Positions 1-7,387 of a DNA stretch of 7,709 nt are shown here, piece by piece. The notes beneath the pieces were generated by a model, which worked only from the letters and a program-made list of their open reading frames with translations, was not told the DNA's origin and ran no database searches. Position 1 is the first letter of the stretch; each line of letters opens with the position of its first letter. The position numbers and the translations under genes were made by a program. Origin of the DNA: Rikenella microfusus (GTDB lineage Bacteria; Bacteroidota; Bacteroidia; Bacteroidales; SZUA-534); assembly GCA_020719105.1 (NCBI GenBank), contig DYQV01000114.1, positions 1 through 7,709 of the forward strand. Reading direction: 5' to 3'.

Positions 1-21
1 AAACTCTAAACTCTAAACTCT
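1..21. repeat. Heptamer tandem repeat (AAACTCT x3)
   Basis: Three perfect back-to-back copies of AAACTCT start at the first base of the window, so the array may extend to the left. A fourth copy begins to break down at base 22 (ATAATTG). It lies in the non-coding leader upstream of porT. Nothing shows a function; a simple-sequence repeat of this kind could vary in copy number between strains. Confidence 0.75.
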
Positions 22-62
22 ATAATTGAATAACGCTTTCTCTTACAATTAAAATATTTTGG

Positions 63-70
63 TATTTTTG
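63..70 (+). promoter_or_regulatory. Probable -7 promoter element for porT
   Basis: TATTTTTG matches the Bacteroidota -7 consensus TAnnTTTG exactly and ends 18 bases before the porT start codon, which would give a short 5' leader of roughly 10 bases. The upstream -33 element is poor: only T-rich bases around 37-44, without a clean TTTG. The match is visible in the sequence; promoter function is inferred. Confidence 0.45.
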
Positions 71-88
71 GCGTTCATTGAACTATAA

Positions 89-805
89 ATGAGATTGAAA
101 AAACTAATAATACTCTTTCTTCTAATTCCATTGAGCCTTTTTGCTCAAAAGTCAAAGGTTTGGAACAAACCTTTGTACGATGCATACCCATTCCATTTTG
201 GTTTTGCTTTTACTTTTGGTGTACTCGATTTTTCTGTAGCACATTCCGATTATTTCCTTAATCAGCCAGATTCAATCAAAATCTTTTCCATTGAAGGACA
301 GCCAGGAGCCTTATTTGGAGCCAGTATGGTTTCCAATTTAAGAATAAACGATAACTTTGATTTGCGTTTTATCCCCGGGTTGCATTTTGGACAAAGGGAC
401 TTAACCTATTTAATGGTTTCTAATAAAACTCCGTACGACACCATTTCGCATAATATGAAAATTGAATCCACATTTCTTCAATTTCCATTATTGCTTAAAT
501 ATAGGGCAGTTCGGCAAAACAATTACCGCCCCTATTTGATTGGTGGAGTTAATTATGCTATTGATTTAGCAGCCCGTAAAAAAATTAAAGATGAAGAACA
601 ACCTAAAATACGGTTGAATCGACAGGATATCTATTTGGAAGTGGGTTTTGGAGTGGATTATTACTTGCCGTTTTTTAAATTCTCAACAGAACTGCGGTTT
701 TCTTATGGATTAATGAACGTTGTTACCTATGATGATACCCGTTACACCAAAGTCTTTGATAAACTGGGTTCCAAAATGACTACTTTGGTAATCTATTTTG
801 AATAA
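89..805 (+). CDS. porT: Type IX secretion system outer-membrane protein PorT
   Basis: PorT (SprT in gliding flavobacteria) is a small outer-membrane beta-barrel needed for the type IX secretion system, which exports proteins with a C-terminal signal and supports gliding. The 238 residues fit the family's usual length of about 230-245. Residues 1-19 form a classical signal peptide: a basic MRLKK start, then a Leu/Ile/Phe core, with cleavage likely next to LFAQ. The mature part alternates hydrophobic and polar residues in short strands (for example 35-50, 90-101, 127-139, 147-158, 180-192, 198-208) and ends in the aromatic pair of VIYFE, typical of outer-membrane barrels. The pattern around PFHFGFAFTFGVLDFSV (34-50) is what I recognise as PorT-like. 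Other porin-type barrels share this general architecture, so a generic PorT-family protein is the alternative. No other type IX genes are in the window; they are usually scattered in these genomes. Confidence 0.8.
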   Translation: MRLKKLIILFLLIPLSLFAQKSKVWNKPLYDAYPFHFGFAFTFGVLDFSVAHSDYFLNQPDSIKIFSIEGQPGALFGASMVSNLRINDNFDLRFIPGLHFGQRDLTYLMVSNKTPYDTISHNMKIESTFLQFPLLLKYRAVRQNNYRPYLIGGVNYAIDLAARKKIKDEEQPKIRLNRQDIYLEVGFGVDYYLPFFKFSTELRFSYGLMNVVTYDDTRYTKVFDKLGSKMTTLVIYFE

Positions 806-815
806 GTGATTATTC

Positions 816-846
816 AACCAAGGGTTGGTTTTCCTTAACCTTTTTT
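816..846 (+). terminator. Weak candidate terminator after porT
   Basis: Eleven bases after the porT stop codon, AACCAA (816-821) and TTGGTT (825-830) form a 6-bp stem around a GGG loop, and a run of six T begins at 841. An alternative pairing of GGTT (827-830) with AACC (837-840) would place a small hairpin directly against the T run. Both stems are short, so termination here is plausible but not strong. Confidence 0.4.
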
Positions 847-893
847 ATCGAATGGTTTGAAGTTTGCTGAAATCTGGGAAAAATCAACGACTC

Positions 894-925
894 CTTGAAC
901 AAATAATGCCTGCCTGATGTATTTG
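894..925 (+). promoter_or_regulatory. Candidate promoter for the oxidoreductase/DUF386 unit
   Basis: TTG at 895-897 (-33-like) and TGTATTTG at 918-925 (-7-like, one mismatch to TAnnTTTG) are separated by 20 bases, within the spacing usual for Bacteroidota housekeeping promoters. Transcription would start around 932, about a dozen bases before the start codon at 944, comparable to the arrangement at porT. The -7 mismatch lowers confidence. Confidence 0.35.
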
Positions 926-943
926 CTCTATAATATGTGAACT

Positions 944-2503
944 ATGCAAAAAGAAATAACGTTAGTTTTATCTCCTAAACAAGCTTCAAGCGAAGAATTT
1001 TACTTACCCATACTTGCCAAGCAGTTAAAAGTTACACCAAAGCAGATTAAATTTACACAAGTGATGCAACGTTCAATAGACGCAAGGCAAAAAAACATTA
1101 AAATAAATTTAAAGCTGTTGGTTCATATTGATACTCCTCCGCCAGCACCTGAAAAAATTATTTTCAATTATCAGAAAGTGAACTCCTGTGAGCCGGTAAT
1201 TATTGTAGGTGCCGGCCCGGCAGGACTTTTTGCTGCATTGAAGCTGTTGGAATTGGGTTTAAAACCTATTATTATTGAACGTGGAAAAGATGTGAATACA
1301 CGCAAACTCGATATTGCTGCAATTCATAGGAATCAAGGGGTTAACCCCGATTCAAACTACAGTTTTGGCGAAGGGGGAGCCGGAACCTATTCCGACGGGA
1401 AACTCTATACCCGGAGCAAAAAGCGCGGAAATGTGAAAAGTGTCCTGAATGTTTTAACTTTTCATGGAGCCAATCCTGATATCTTAGTTGATGCCCATCC
1501 TCATATTGGAACCGATAAATTGCCCAATATTATTAAAAGCATTCGAAATACTATTATTGAATACGGGGGTGAGGTTCACTTTGAAACGAATCTGGAATCA
1601 TTGATTCTTGAAAACAATACCATTAAAGGTATTATTACCCGAAAAGGGGATAAAATTTATGCAAAATCAGTAATCTTAGCAACCGGACATTCTGCCCGTG
1701 ATATCTATCAAATGCTTCATGATCAAAAAATTGCTTTAGAAGCGAAGCCTTTTGCAATGGGACTTCGGATTGAACATCCTCAGGAATTAATTGACAGCAT
1801 TCAATACTCTTGCGAATTGAGGGGCCCTTATTTGCCAGCGGCTTCCTATAATTTAGTGCAGCAAATAAATGATAGGGGAGTGTATTCATTTTGTATGTGT
1901 CCGGGTGGGATCATTGTTCCTGCTTCTACGGCTCCCGGAGAAATGGTTGTTAATGGTATGTCACCTTCCATGCGTAATACCCGATGGGCAAATTCTGGCA
2001 TAGTTGTCGAAATCCAGTTGAGTGATGTAAATGCTAATAAAGTTGAATCGGTATTAAATGGATTAAAGTTTCAGCAGGAATTTGAAAAACTGGCATTCGA
2101 TAATGGAGGTCTCGAACAAATTGCTCCGGCCCAACGAATGATTGATTTTGTCGAAAACCGGCTTTCTTCCACAATGCCTGAAACATCCTATCATCCCGGA
2201 GTGGTTTCATCACCCATGCACCAATGGATTCCTGACATGATTCGAACCCGATTGCAACAAGGGCTGACGGTATTTGGACAAAAAATGAAAGGATACTATA
2301 CCAATGAAGCACTGCTTATTGGAGTTGAAAGTAGAACCAGTTCTCCATTACGTATTCCACGAAATCCGGAGACATTTCAACACATACACATAAAAGGACT
2401 GTTCCCTTGTGGCGAAGGTGCTGGATATTCCGGAGGAATAGCTTCTTCGGCTATGGATGGCGAAACTTGTGCTAATTTTGTGGCTATTTTTATGAAAAAT
2501 TAA
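944..2503 (+). CDS. FAD-dependent oxidoreductase (COG2509-type)
   Basis: A predicted soluble flavoprotein of 519 residues, the usual size for this family. The first ~80 residues form a small basic N-terminal domain. A Rossmann dinucleotide-binding fold follows: VIIVGAGPAG (85-94) with its ribose-binding acidic residue in IIIERG (E112). Family-type blocks are visible at 137-153 (SNYSFGEGGAGTYSDGK), ILATGHSARD (244-253), YSFCMCPGG (314-322), GVESRTSSPLR (460-470) and the C-terminal FAD-contacting FPCGEGAGYSGGIASSAMDG (487-506). C317 and C319 form a CxC in the central domain; whether they are redox active is unknown. The natural substrate of the family is not established to my knowledge. An in-frame ATG at 935 is followed at once by TGA, so 944 is the first usable start. 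The gene probably shares a transcript with the DUF386 gene 10 bases downstream. Confidence 0.88.
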   Translation: MQKEITLVLSPKQASSEEFYLPILAKQLKVTPKQIKFTQVMQRSIDARQKNIKINLKLLVHIDTPPPAPEKIIFNYQKVNSCEPVIIVGAGPAGLFAALKLLELGLKPIIIERGKDVNTRKLDIAAIHRNQGVNPDSNYSFGEGGAGTYSDGKLYTRSKKRGNVKSVLNVLTFHGANPDILVDAHPHIGTDKLPNIIKSIRNTIIEYGGEVHFETNLESLILENNTIKGIITRKGDKIYAKSVILATGHSARDIYQMLHDQKIALEAKPFAMGLRIEHPQELIDSIQYSCELRGPYLPAASYNLVQQINDRGVYSFCMCPGGIIVPASTAPGEMVVNGMSPSMRNTRWANSGIVVEIQLSDVNANKVESVLNGLKFQQEFEKLAFDNGGLEQIAPAQRMIDFVENRLSSTMPETSYHPGVVSSPMHQWIPDMIRTRLQQGLTVFGQKMKGYYTNEALLIGVESRTSSPLRIPRNPETFQHIHIKGLFPCGEGAGYSGGIASSAMDGETCANFVAIFMKN

Positions 2504-2513
2504 TAAACTAGTT

Positions 2514-2963
2514 ATGATACTTGATGCAATAACTAATATTGAAAGATACCGCTCTCTTTCATTAAATATGTCAAAAGCCATTGACTTTATTATCGCGGGC
2601 AATACAATTAACCAGCCTGCCGGAAAAATTGAAATTGATGGTGAAAATGTTTTTTTATTGATGAATGAATATGAAACAAAAGTTCAAGCGGATTGCAAAA
2701 CAGAATCCCATCGGAAATATATTGATATACAATGGATGATTGCTGGCACCGAAAAAGTGGGTTTTAGTTTTTTGGACAATCAAGAGATAACTGAAAGTTA
2801 CAATCATGAAAAAGATTATACCTTTTATAATGCTCAAATAGATTATTTTGAATTAAAGCAAGGTTGGTTTGCCATCTTTTTCCCAACGGATTTGCATTGC
2901 CCTTCCATTGCCTTTCAACATCCCATGAAAATCAGAAAAGCAGTATTTAAGGTAAAGGTATAA
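2514..2963 (+). CDS. YhcH/YjgK/YiaL (DUF386) family protein, putative sugar anomerase
   Basis: A 149-residue cupin-like protein, full length for DUF386. Diagnostic blocks are ESHRKYIDIQW (64-74), the FFPTDLHCP block (122-130) and the basic KAVFKVKV tail (142-149). E64, H66 and H128 are the likely metal ligands in the beta-barrel pocket by analogy with family members. Characterised relatives include E. coli YhcH (NanQ), which speeds anomer interconversion of N-acetylneuraminate, and other members sit in sugar-catabolism operons (YiaL, EbgC). Here there is no sugar transport or catabolic gene nearby, so the substrate cannot be inferred from context. The start lies 10 bases after the oxidoreductase stop, which suggests co-transcription. 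The last 17 bases overlap the 3' end of the convergent methyltransferase gene. Confidence 0.87.
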   Translation: MILDAITNIERYRSLSLNMSKAIDFIIAGNTINQPAGKIEIDGENVFLLMNEYETKVQADCKTESHRKYIDIQWMIAGTEKVGFSFLDNQEITESYNHEKDYTFYNAQIDYFELKQGWFAIFFPTDLHCPSIAFQHPMKIRKAVFKVKV

Positions 2964-3723
2964 GTTGCTGCCTGCGAAATTCGGCACAAACTAATGCAGT
3001 AGCTACCGAAACATTTAGCGATTCCATTGTATCACTATTTTCGGGAAACGGAGGAATGAGAATTTCTGTGTCAAGTTGGGTGCGTAATTCATCCGATATT
3101 CCTTTTGATTCATTCCCCATCACAATTACTGCATTCTTGGGTAATTTATGGTTGTATATATTTTTACCAGAAAGCACCGTTCCAAAAACCGGTATCCTGT
3201 TTGCTTTTGCCTTTTGAATTATCTCTGGTAATGGGCTGTAAGTAATCTGGGTTCTAAAAATAGCTCCCATAGTTGCCTGCACTACTTTTGGATTGAAAGC
3301 ATCAACCGTTTCAGGCGAGCAAAACAGTTGAGTAATGCCAAACCAACCTGCGGTTCGGATAATGGTACCTAAATTGCCTGGATCCTGAATATTATCTAAA
3401 GCTAATATCAAGTCTGATTTGCTAACATCAATTGGTTTTAACATAGGAAGCCTAGCAATCGCTAAAACCTGATTTGGGGTTTGTAAAAAGCTAACTCTAC
3501 TTAGTTCAGAATCAGTAATTTCATTTATTTTAAAGGAGTAGTTATTTTCTTTGAAATATTTATGAATAAAGGGTTTAATAGCAAAAATAGTAATAATTTC
3601 AAAAGAACTATTCATTAGTTCCAACACCATTTTTTCACCTTCTACTACAAAACAATTATGGGTTTTTCGGTATTTCTTATGTTCTAACGATTTAATAAAC
3701 TTTATCTGATTGATTGATAGCAT
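2947..3723 (-). CDS. TrmH/SpoU-family RNA 2'-O-methyltransferase
   Basis: A 258-residue SPOUT-class methyltransferase predicted to transfer a methyl group from S-adenosylmethionine to a ribose 2'-OH in rRNA or tRNA. The N-terminal part resembles the substrate-binding domain of this family, with FVVEGEKMVLELM at 25-37. The C-terminal trefoil-knot domain carries all three SpoU motifs: motif 1 DNIQDPGNLGTIIRTA (110-125, with N117 and R123), motif 2 VMGNESKGIS (201-210, with N204 and E205) and motif 3 SLNVSVATALVCAEF (235-249, with N237). An intact catalytic core is therefore visible. The exact RNA target cannot be assigned: RlmB-like 23S rRNA modification and tRNA modification are both possible. 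The gene is transcribed divergently from tamL, and its 3' end overlaps the DUF386 gene. Confidence 0.92.
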   Translation of the reverse strand: MLSINQIKFIKSLEHKKYRKTHNCFVVEGEKMVLELMNSSFEIITIFAIKPFIHKYFKENNYSFKINEITDSELSRVSFLQTPNQVLAIARLPMLKPIDVSKSDLILALDNIQDPGNLGTIIRTAGWFGITQLFCSPETVDAFNPKVVQATMGAIFRTQITYSPLPEIIQKAKANRIPVFGTVLSGKNIYNHKLPKNAVIVMGNESKGISDELRTQLDTEILIPPFPENSDTMESLNVSVATALVCAEFRRQQLIPLP

Positions 3724-3739
3724 AGTTTCTTGATTTGTG

Positions 3740-3747
3740 CAAAGGTA
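3740..3747 (-). promoter_or_regulatory. -7 promoter element for the RNA methyltransferase
   Basis: Read on the - strand this is TACCTTTG followed by CAC, an exact TAnnTTTG match whose last base lies 16 bases before the ATG at 3723. No clear TTTG -33 box is seen at the expected distance. A short leader of under about ten bases is implied. Confidence 0.55.
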
Positions 3748-3762
3748 AAAAAGAAATCCGTT

Positions 3763-3796
3763 TTTGTAGTTTTCTAAAAAGCACTAGTTATATTTG
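3763..3796 (+). promoter_or_regulatory. Probable promoter for tamL
   Basis: TATATTTG at 3789-3796 matches the Bacteroidota -7 consensus TAnnTTTG exactly. A TTTG at 3763-3766 lies 22 bases upstream, one or two bases longer than the usual spacing. The -7 box ends 18 bases before the tamL start, the same distance as at porT. Together with the - strand element at 3740-3747 it makes the 91-bp intergenic region a compact divergent promoter. Confidence 0.55.
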
Positions 3797-3814
3797 TGTT
3801 TTAAGTTTATTTAA

Positions 3815-6136
3815 ATGACTCAGCTATTTCAAAAAGCAACCAACAAACTACTTATATTTATTTTTTTTATTACAGCCATTATTAGCCAAAGCTGCAATCC
3901 AACCCGAATGCTTACTAGCGACGAATACCTGCTTTATAGCAATGAGCTTAAAATGGATTCAAAAGCAATTGACAAAAATGAATTGAAAGCGTATTATCGG
4001 CAATCACCCAATACTAAAACATTCATGCTTTTCCGGTTCCGCTTAGCCGTGTATAACTTTTCAAATTTGGGTAAAGAACGAAAATGGAAAAATTGGGTGG
4101 AACGCGTGATTGGTGAGGAGCCTGTAATTTTTGATTCAATATATGTAACTCGCACAAACCAACAATTTGAACGATTTCTTAAAAATAGAGGATATTATGA
4201 TACCCAGATTTCAAGCAAGGCAGTGCTAAGAAACAAAAAAGCTAAAGTCACTTATAATATAATTCTGAACGAACCGATTGTTATAAATAATGTTACTTGC
4301 ACAATTGTTGATTCTTTGCTGACTCCCCTCTTCCTTTCTGATACATCACATCGGTTGTTAAAAAAAGGAATGCTTTTTTCATTGGATTATATGGAAGCAG
4401 AAAGAAATAGGATGGTTAATCAGTTGCGCGATAGCGGATATTTTGATTTTAATGCCGATTACATGCGATTCAAAGTGGATACAAATAAACATTTTGCCGA
4501 TGTTGAAATAACAGTAAATAATCCAGTCAATAAAAATGCCGATAATACAATTTCGGAAGTTCCACACCAAAAATATTGGATTAATAAAGTATATTTTTTG
4601 CCTAATTTCGATCCCCAATTATCCATAAGAGACCGTTCTTCCTATTTTAGCACTTTTGATACCATAAGTTATCAAGGATTTGGTTTTATTTATTCAGGCA
4701 ATCGAACTTTAAAGCCTAAAGTTTTACTCCGGAATAATTCCATTCAGCAAGGGACACTGTATAGTAATAGTGATGTGAATAATACGTTGTCATATATTAA
4801 CGAACTTCGTTTGTTTCGACTCAGCAATGCCAATTTCTTTAAAGTACCTACCACCGATTCCCTTATTAATTGTAATATCTCATTAACACCGGCAACCCTT
4901 CAAAACTTTTCAGTAAATTTTGAAACTACAAATACACAGGGTAATTTAGGGGTAGGTGGATATTTTAATTACCAGCACAAAAATATTTTTAAAGGAGCTG
5001 AAATATTAAATATTAAGTTCTCAGGGTCGTTTCAGCGGCAATCAAAGACCGATGATTCACCACCTTTTAATATTTATGAAACAGGGGTTGAGGCAAAGCT
5101 AGAAACGCCTTCATTTCTTTTACCCTTTAAAAATGAACAATTTGAGAAAAGTAAACACCCGAAAACTTTTTTTTCTGCATCATACAACATACAGCAGCGA
5201 CCTGATTATACGAGACAAATTAATAACATCAATATGGGTTATCATTGGAAAGGTACCGAAACCATTCACCATGTTGTAAGTCCTATCGATTTAAGTTCCG
5301 TAGATGTAATTCCCGTAAAAGAGAATTTTTATGATTCCATTCAAAAGAATTATCCATATCTGGTTAATAATTATAAAGACTACTTCATAGCCGGAGGTAA
5401 TTACAGCTTAATTTACCAGAATAAATCGAAAAGTAGAAGCCAAGATTACCGGTATTTGCGTTGGAATGTGGGAATGGCTGGCAACTTGCTTTATATTTTA
5501 AATAAATTAGGTGTAAATGATACCGTAACTGGGGGATATTATGAAGTATTCAACAGGCAATATGCCCAATACATCACCACGGATATTGATCATAGGTATT
5601 ACCATTCATTTACCATTCAAAATCAATTTGTACACCGATTTTTTGCCGGAATTGCCATACCTTACGGAAATGCCGTTGCTATTCCATTTGTTAAGCAATA
5701 TTTTGCAGGGGGAGCACAGGGTATAAGGGCTTGGCGACCAAAGGATTTAGGACCGGGTTCATACAGCGATAGCATACCCACCGAATATCCCAATCAAATG
5801 GCAGATTTTAAATTAGAGATGAATTTAGAATACCGGTTTACTTACTCAAAATCATGGAAAGGTGCCGTTTTTCTTGATATTGGAAATATTTGGTCCATAA
5901 GTAAAGATGATACTCGCGATAAGGCTATATTTCATTTCAATTCCTTTTATAAGCAACTGGCAATTGGAACTGGGTTTGGATTACGCTATGATTTGGATTT
6001 TGCTGTTTTTAGAATTGATTGGGGATTACCATTAAGAGATCCAAAATATGAAAAGGCTGAAAGTTGGGTACTTTTTCATAAACCTCTTGAATATACTGAC
6101 TTTGTATGGAATATTGCCATTGGATATCCTTTTTAA
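3815..6136 (+). CDS. tamL: TamL: lipoprotein BamA/TamA-family outer-membrane protein
   Basis: An Omp85-superfamily protein of 773 residues with periplasmic POTRA repeats and a C-terminal 16-strand barrel. It starts with a hydrophobic signal (11-24) running into SQSC, with C27 the likely acylated cysteine, so this is the Bacteroidota lipoprotein version of TamA (TamL) rather than BamA. After C27 the CNPTRMLTSDEYLL stretch and the region 70-107, including ERVIGEEPVIFDS, match the family pattern. POTRA-like segments fall at about 105-153, 155-235 and 254-360, with GYYDTQI (126-132) and GYFDFNADY (208-216) at typical turn positions. The barrel begins near 365. The lid-loop L6 signature is GGAQGIRAWRPKDLGPGSY (632-650, R638), and the chain ends in a terminal Phe (YPF). 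TamA proteins work with TamB in envelope assembly and lipid homeostasis; no tamB lies in the window, though it could follow elsewhere. Confidence 0.88.
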   Translation: MTQLFQKATNKLLIFIFFITAIISQSCNPTRMLTSDEYLLYSNELKMDSKAIDKNELKAYYRQSPNTKTFMLFRFRLAVYNFSNLGKERKWKNWVERVIGEEPVIFDSIYVTRTNQQFERFLKNRGYYDTQISSKAVLRNKKAKVTYNIILNEPIVINNVTCTIVDSLLTPLFLSDTSHRLLKKGMLFSLDYMEAERNRMVNQLRDSGYFDFNADYMRFKVDTNKHFADVEITVNNPVNKNADNTISEVPHQKYWINKVYFLPNFDPQLSIRDRSSYFSTFDTISYQGFGFIYSGNRTLKPKVLLRNNSIQQGTLYSNSDVNNTLSYINELRLFRLSNANFFKVPTTDSLINCNISLTPATLQNFSVNFETTNTQGNLGVGGYFNYQHKNIFKGAEILNIKFSGSFQRQSKTDDSPPFNIYETGVEAKLETPSFLLPFKNEQFEKSKHPKTFFSASYNIQQRPDYTRQINNINMGYHWKGTETIHHVVSPIDLSSVDVIPVKENFYDSIQKNYPYLVNNYKDYFIAGGNYSLIYQNKSKSRSQDYRYLRWNVGMAGNLLYILNKLGVNDTVTGGYYEVFNRQYAQYITTDIDHRYYHSFTIQNQFVHRFFAGIAIPYGNAVAIPFVKQYFAGGAQGIRAWRPKDLGPGSYSDSIPTEYPNQMADFKLEMNLEYRFTYSKSWKGAVFLDIGNIWSISKDDTRDKAIFHFNSFYKQLAIGTGFGLRYDLDFAVFRIDWGLPLRDPKYEKAESWVLFHKPLEYTDFVWNIAIGYPF

Positions 6137-6310
6137 ATTTGGTTTATTATTATTTGATAGTTCCATAATTTCAGGACAAGCTATCGGAGGAATGCTTTAT
6201 TAAAGGAGTTTCAATTCACTTTTAACATGGGGCATATAAACAAGTCCCCTAAATTATAGGGTCTGGATATCCGATGACTCGCAAATATTAGGAAGCGTTT
6301 TTAAATACTG

Positions 6311-6324
6311 ATTTTTCGAAAAAT
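6311..6324. promoter_or_regulatory. 14-bp perfect palindrome upstream of the HhH gene
   Basis: ATTTTTCGAAAAAT is a perfect self-complementary 14-mer centred on CG, 45 bases before the helix-hairpin-helix gene's start. It abuts and overlaps by two bases the inverted repeat at 6323-6349. A dimeric regulator site is one reading; a T-flanked hairpin is unlikely because there is no loop. Function is inferred only from symmetry and position. Confidence 0.4.
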
Positions 6325-6349
6325 AGTTATAAATTGGTTTTATAACTAT
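6323..6349. promoter_or_regulatory. 11-bp inverted repeat upstream of the HhH gene
   Basis: ATAGTTATAAA (6323-6333) is exactly repeated in inverse as TTTATAACTAT (6339-6349) around a 5-base spacer, TTGGT. It ends 19 bases before the start codon at 6369, where a regulator site or leader hairpin would be expected. I see no TAnnTTTG promoter near it. It is AT-rich, so the stem would be weak as RNA, and an operator-like role is at least as likely. Confidence 0.45.
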
Positions 6350-6368
6350 ATGATAGAAAATTGAATTC

Positions 6369-7292
6369 ATGGGTGTGAAACGAATTATTAAATCCTATTT
6401 TTCATATTCCCGCAGACAATTGCGTGGTATTTTTGTTATGCTTCTGCTCATTATTTTGGTATTCCTATTTCCCATAGTTTATAATCTATTCAATAAAGAT
6501 AAGGTATGGGATCATTCTGAATATAAAGAAACCATTGAAAAAATACTATTGGCTAACCAAAGTAAAGAAGTTGAGCCAGTAAATGCAAAGCCAGTATTAT
6601 TTTCTTTCAATCCAAATTCCGTATCTAAAGAGGAACTTCTTAAACTGGGCTTTACTGATAAACAGACTGCTACTTTAATAAAATATCGAAATGCCGGAGG
6701 AAAATTTTACTCCAACGATGATCTTAAGAAAGTTTATGGTATTACCGATGAATTGTATAAAACAGTCAAACCTTTTATTCTGATTCCGGAGGAAAAACAA
6801 AAATCAGATTTCAATAAACACAAGGATACGATATACAATGCAAATAAAAGGGAACAAAAAACATATAATAATTACAATGAACCAATCCAAAATATTTCAG
6901 TCGAGCTTAATTCAGCAGATTCCATTGAGCTAATTAAAATACCAGGTATTGGCCCTTCCTTTGCTAAACGTATTATTGCTTTTCGATTATTTGTTGGAGG
7001 ATTTTATGAAAAGGAACAACTACTTGAGGTTTTTGGATTTACCCCTGAAATGATAAATAAAATTGAGCCGTATATTACCATTGACACCTTACTCATAAAA
7101 AAAATAGATTTAAATCAAGCCGATTTTAAAACACTGAATAAGCATCCCTATATTGAATATGCCCAAACAAAAAATCTAATGAAGTATAAAGAATTGATGG
7201 GTAAGTTCAACTCTGCTGATGATATCATAAAAAACCATCTTATGGATACCAATTCCTATAGTAAGATTAAACCGTACCTTTTAATCCAATAA
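6369..7292 (+). CDS. Membrane-anchored triple helix-hairpin-helix protein (ComEA-like)
   Basis: A 307-residue protein with a basic N-terminus (KR, K, RR within 1-19), one strong membrane segment (20-40) and three helix-hairpin-helix modules of about 60 residues at 79-138, 178-237 and 245-306. The middle one has the cleanest motif, IPGIGPSFAKRIIAF (191-205), introduced by ELNSADSIELIKI. The first (LGFTDKQTATLIKYR, 93-107) and third (around 258-273) are degenerate at the GxG hairpin. Modules 1 and 2 are joined by a Lys/Asn/Gln-rich linker (140-175). Such modules bind DNA without sequence specificity. The positive-inside rule places the C-terminal part in the periplasm, as in the DNA-uptake protein ComEA. 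The multi-module form is, from memory, common in Bacteroidota, where its role is undefined. An in-frame TAG at 6354-6356 limits upstream starts. No competence genes adjoin it. Confidence 0.85.
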   Translation: MGVKRIIKSYFSYSRRQLRGIFVMLLLIILVFLFPIVYNLFNKDKVWDHSEYKETIEKILLANQSKEVEPVNAKPVLFSFNPNSVSKEELLKLGFTDKQTATLIKYRNAGGKFYSNDDLKKVYGITDELYKTVKPFILIPEEKQKSDFNKHKDTIYNANKREQKTYNNYNEPIQNISVELNSADSIELIKIPGIGPSFAKRIIAFRLFVGGFYEKEQLLEVFGFTPEMINKIEPYITIDTLLIKKIDLNQADFKTLNKHPYIEYAQTKNLMKYKELMGKFNSADDIIKNHLMDTNSYSKIKPYLLIQ

Positions 7293-7387
7293 ATTATAGT
7301 CAATTCTATGCTCCACTTGAATCCGGTGGTTTAGTAGTTTAACTTAGGGATGCTTTTATTACCAAGAGAATCAGGGCAATCGCATAT

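Noticed and set aside
1635..1889. 84-codon open frame on the - strand inside the oxidoreductase gene
   Set aside because: It lies wholly opposite conserved coding sequence, has no recognisable motif and no promoter, so it is an antisense shadow.
2034..2602. Two - strand open frames (2034-2312 and 2348-2602) opposite the oxidoreductase and DUF386 genes
   Set aside because: Both oppose well-conserved family motifs on the + strand and show no domain of their own.
5541..5726. 61-codon + strand open frame within tamL
   Set aside because: It is an out-of-frame reading through the barrel-coding part of tamL; the tamL frame is intact and carries the L6 signature just downstream.
6246..6261. CCCT/AGGG hairpin downstream of tamL as a terminator
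   Set aside because: The stem is only 4 bp with a 7-base loop and no following T run, and it lies more than 100 bases past the stop codon.
6237..6310. A short open stretch between tamL and the HhH gene that reads VWISDDSQILGSVFKY before a stop, faintly like the C-terminal part of DUF3108 proteins
   Set aside because: It has only about 23 codons between stops, no start and an imperfect resemblance from memory. A translated search of the whole 6137-6368 gap against DUF3108 proteins would settle whether it is a gene remnant; I cannot support it as a pseudogene.
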